Position numbers and translations under genes: made by a program. From a virus, in IMG/VR virus record IMGVR_UViG_3300043137_000155, positions 1 through 37,615 of that record: 37,615 bases of DNA. One strand, written 5' to 3'. Positions 37,510-37,615 of the stretch are shown piece by piece. The notes below the pieces were generated by a model. It ran no database searches. It was not told where the DNA came from and saw nothing but the letters and a program-made list of their open reading frames with translations. Every line of letters begins with the position of its first letter. The stretch's first letter is position 1.

Positions 37510-37615
37510 TTATGGTGTGCCCCATTTGGTGCGGAGGTAGGACTCAACGGCTTGGCGGTCTGTGGTGCTGAGTGCGGTTGGAAAGACGAGAATTTCGGCG
37601 ATGTCGCCTTTGTAA
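37510..37615 (-). CDS. LamG-like tail/fibre protein, C-terminal fragment (cut by window edge)
   Basis: The frame enters from the right edge and ends at a TAA at 37510 after 34 codons (YKGDIAEILVFPTALSTTDR, then QAVESYLRTKWGTP). It matches residues 212-246 of the complete LamG-like paralogue (FKGDMAEILVFPSALSDTDR and what follows). It ends right after the KW, without the paralogue's hydrophobic tail. Together with 1-163 it probably makes one gene that the contig ends cut in two. Confidence 0.8.
   Translation of the reverse strand, partial: YKGDIAEILVFPTALSTTDRQAVESYLRTKWGTP

Noticed and set aside
1-37615. CRISPR array, insertion sequence or integrase/att site
   Set aside because: No regularly spaced direct repeats, transposase or recombinase motifs were found.
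1-37615. Stop-codon reassignment
   Set aside because: TAA, TAG and TGA all end well-supported genes, for example TAG for the nozzle protein, TGA at the ATGA junctions and TAA for the terminase.

Overview
The window looks like almost all of one tailed-phage genome with a podovirus-type virion. Every gene I can support lies on the minus strand, so transcription runs from high to low coordinates. Genes are packed tightly: sixteen junctions are ATGA stop/start overlaps and three are TAATG. All three stop codons are used, so the code looks standard. Shine-Dalgarno (SD) sites exist (AAAGGAGG before the GTG at 22607; AGGAA before 28479 and 29111), but many starts have none. A lipobox protein and RusA, RecT and DnaB homologues fit a Gram-negative bacterial host; the host genus cannot be read from the sequence. 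No integrase, lysogeny repressor, tRNA, CRISPR, RNA polymerase or DNA polymerase is visible.

Map in order of transcription. (1) 34.1-27.4 kb, early DNA metabolism: small unknown proteins, a RecT-type annealase beside a Cas4/AddB-like Fe-S nuclease, RusA, an XRE-type HTH protein, an SSB-like protein, and two HNH endonucleases flanking a structured non-coding stretch. (2) 27.4-25.1 kb: a DUF1376 replication protein followed by a DnaB helicase, then a DUF551 protein. The absence of a polymerase implies use of the host replisome. (3) 25.1-23.0 kb: small and large terminase, a tiny membrane protein and a double-HTH protein. (4) 22.6-19.1 kb: portal, accessory proteins and scaffold, closed by a terminator. 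(5) 19.0-17.1 kb: major capsid protein behind its own promoter and long leader, closed by a terminator, then two small structural genes and a third terminator. (6) 17.0-1.8 kb: a T7-like tail and internal-virion series equivalent to gp11, gp12, gp13, gp14, gp15 and gp16; the gp16 equivalent is a 2895-residue giant. (7) 1.7-0 kb and 37.6-36.6 kb: receptor-binding or fibre-like beta proteins. (8) 36.6-34.1 kb: lysis genes (two tandem small membrane proteins, an out-of-frame lipoprotein, a one-TM protein overlapping an M15 endolysin) with a metallophosphoesterase among them.

The two window ends carry the N- and C-terminal parts of what appears to be one LamG-like gene, a paralogue of the gene at 663-1475. 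The simplest reading is a circularly permuted contig that lacks roughly 430 nt of that gene, giving a genome near 38 kb.

The most interesting unexplained signals are a 26-nt block shared by the non-coding regions before the portal and capsid operons, a palindrome beside the capsid promoter, the structured element between the two HNH genes, a probable ATC start codon, several small membrane proteins in the gaps, and the giant polyvalent ejection protein.
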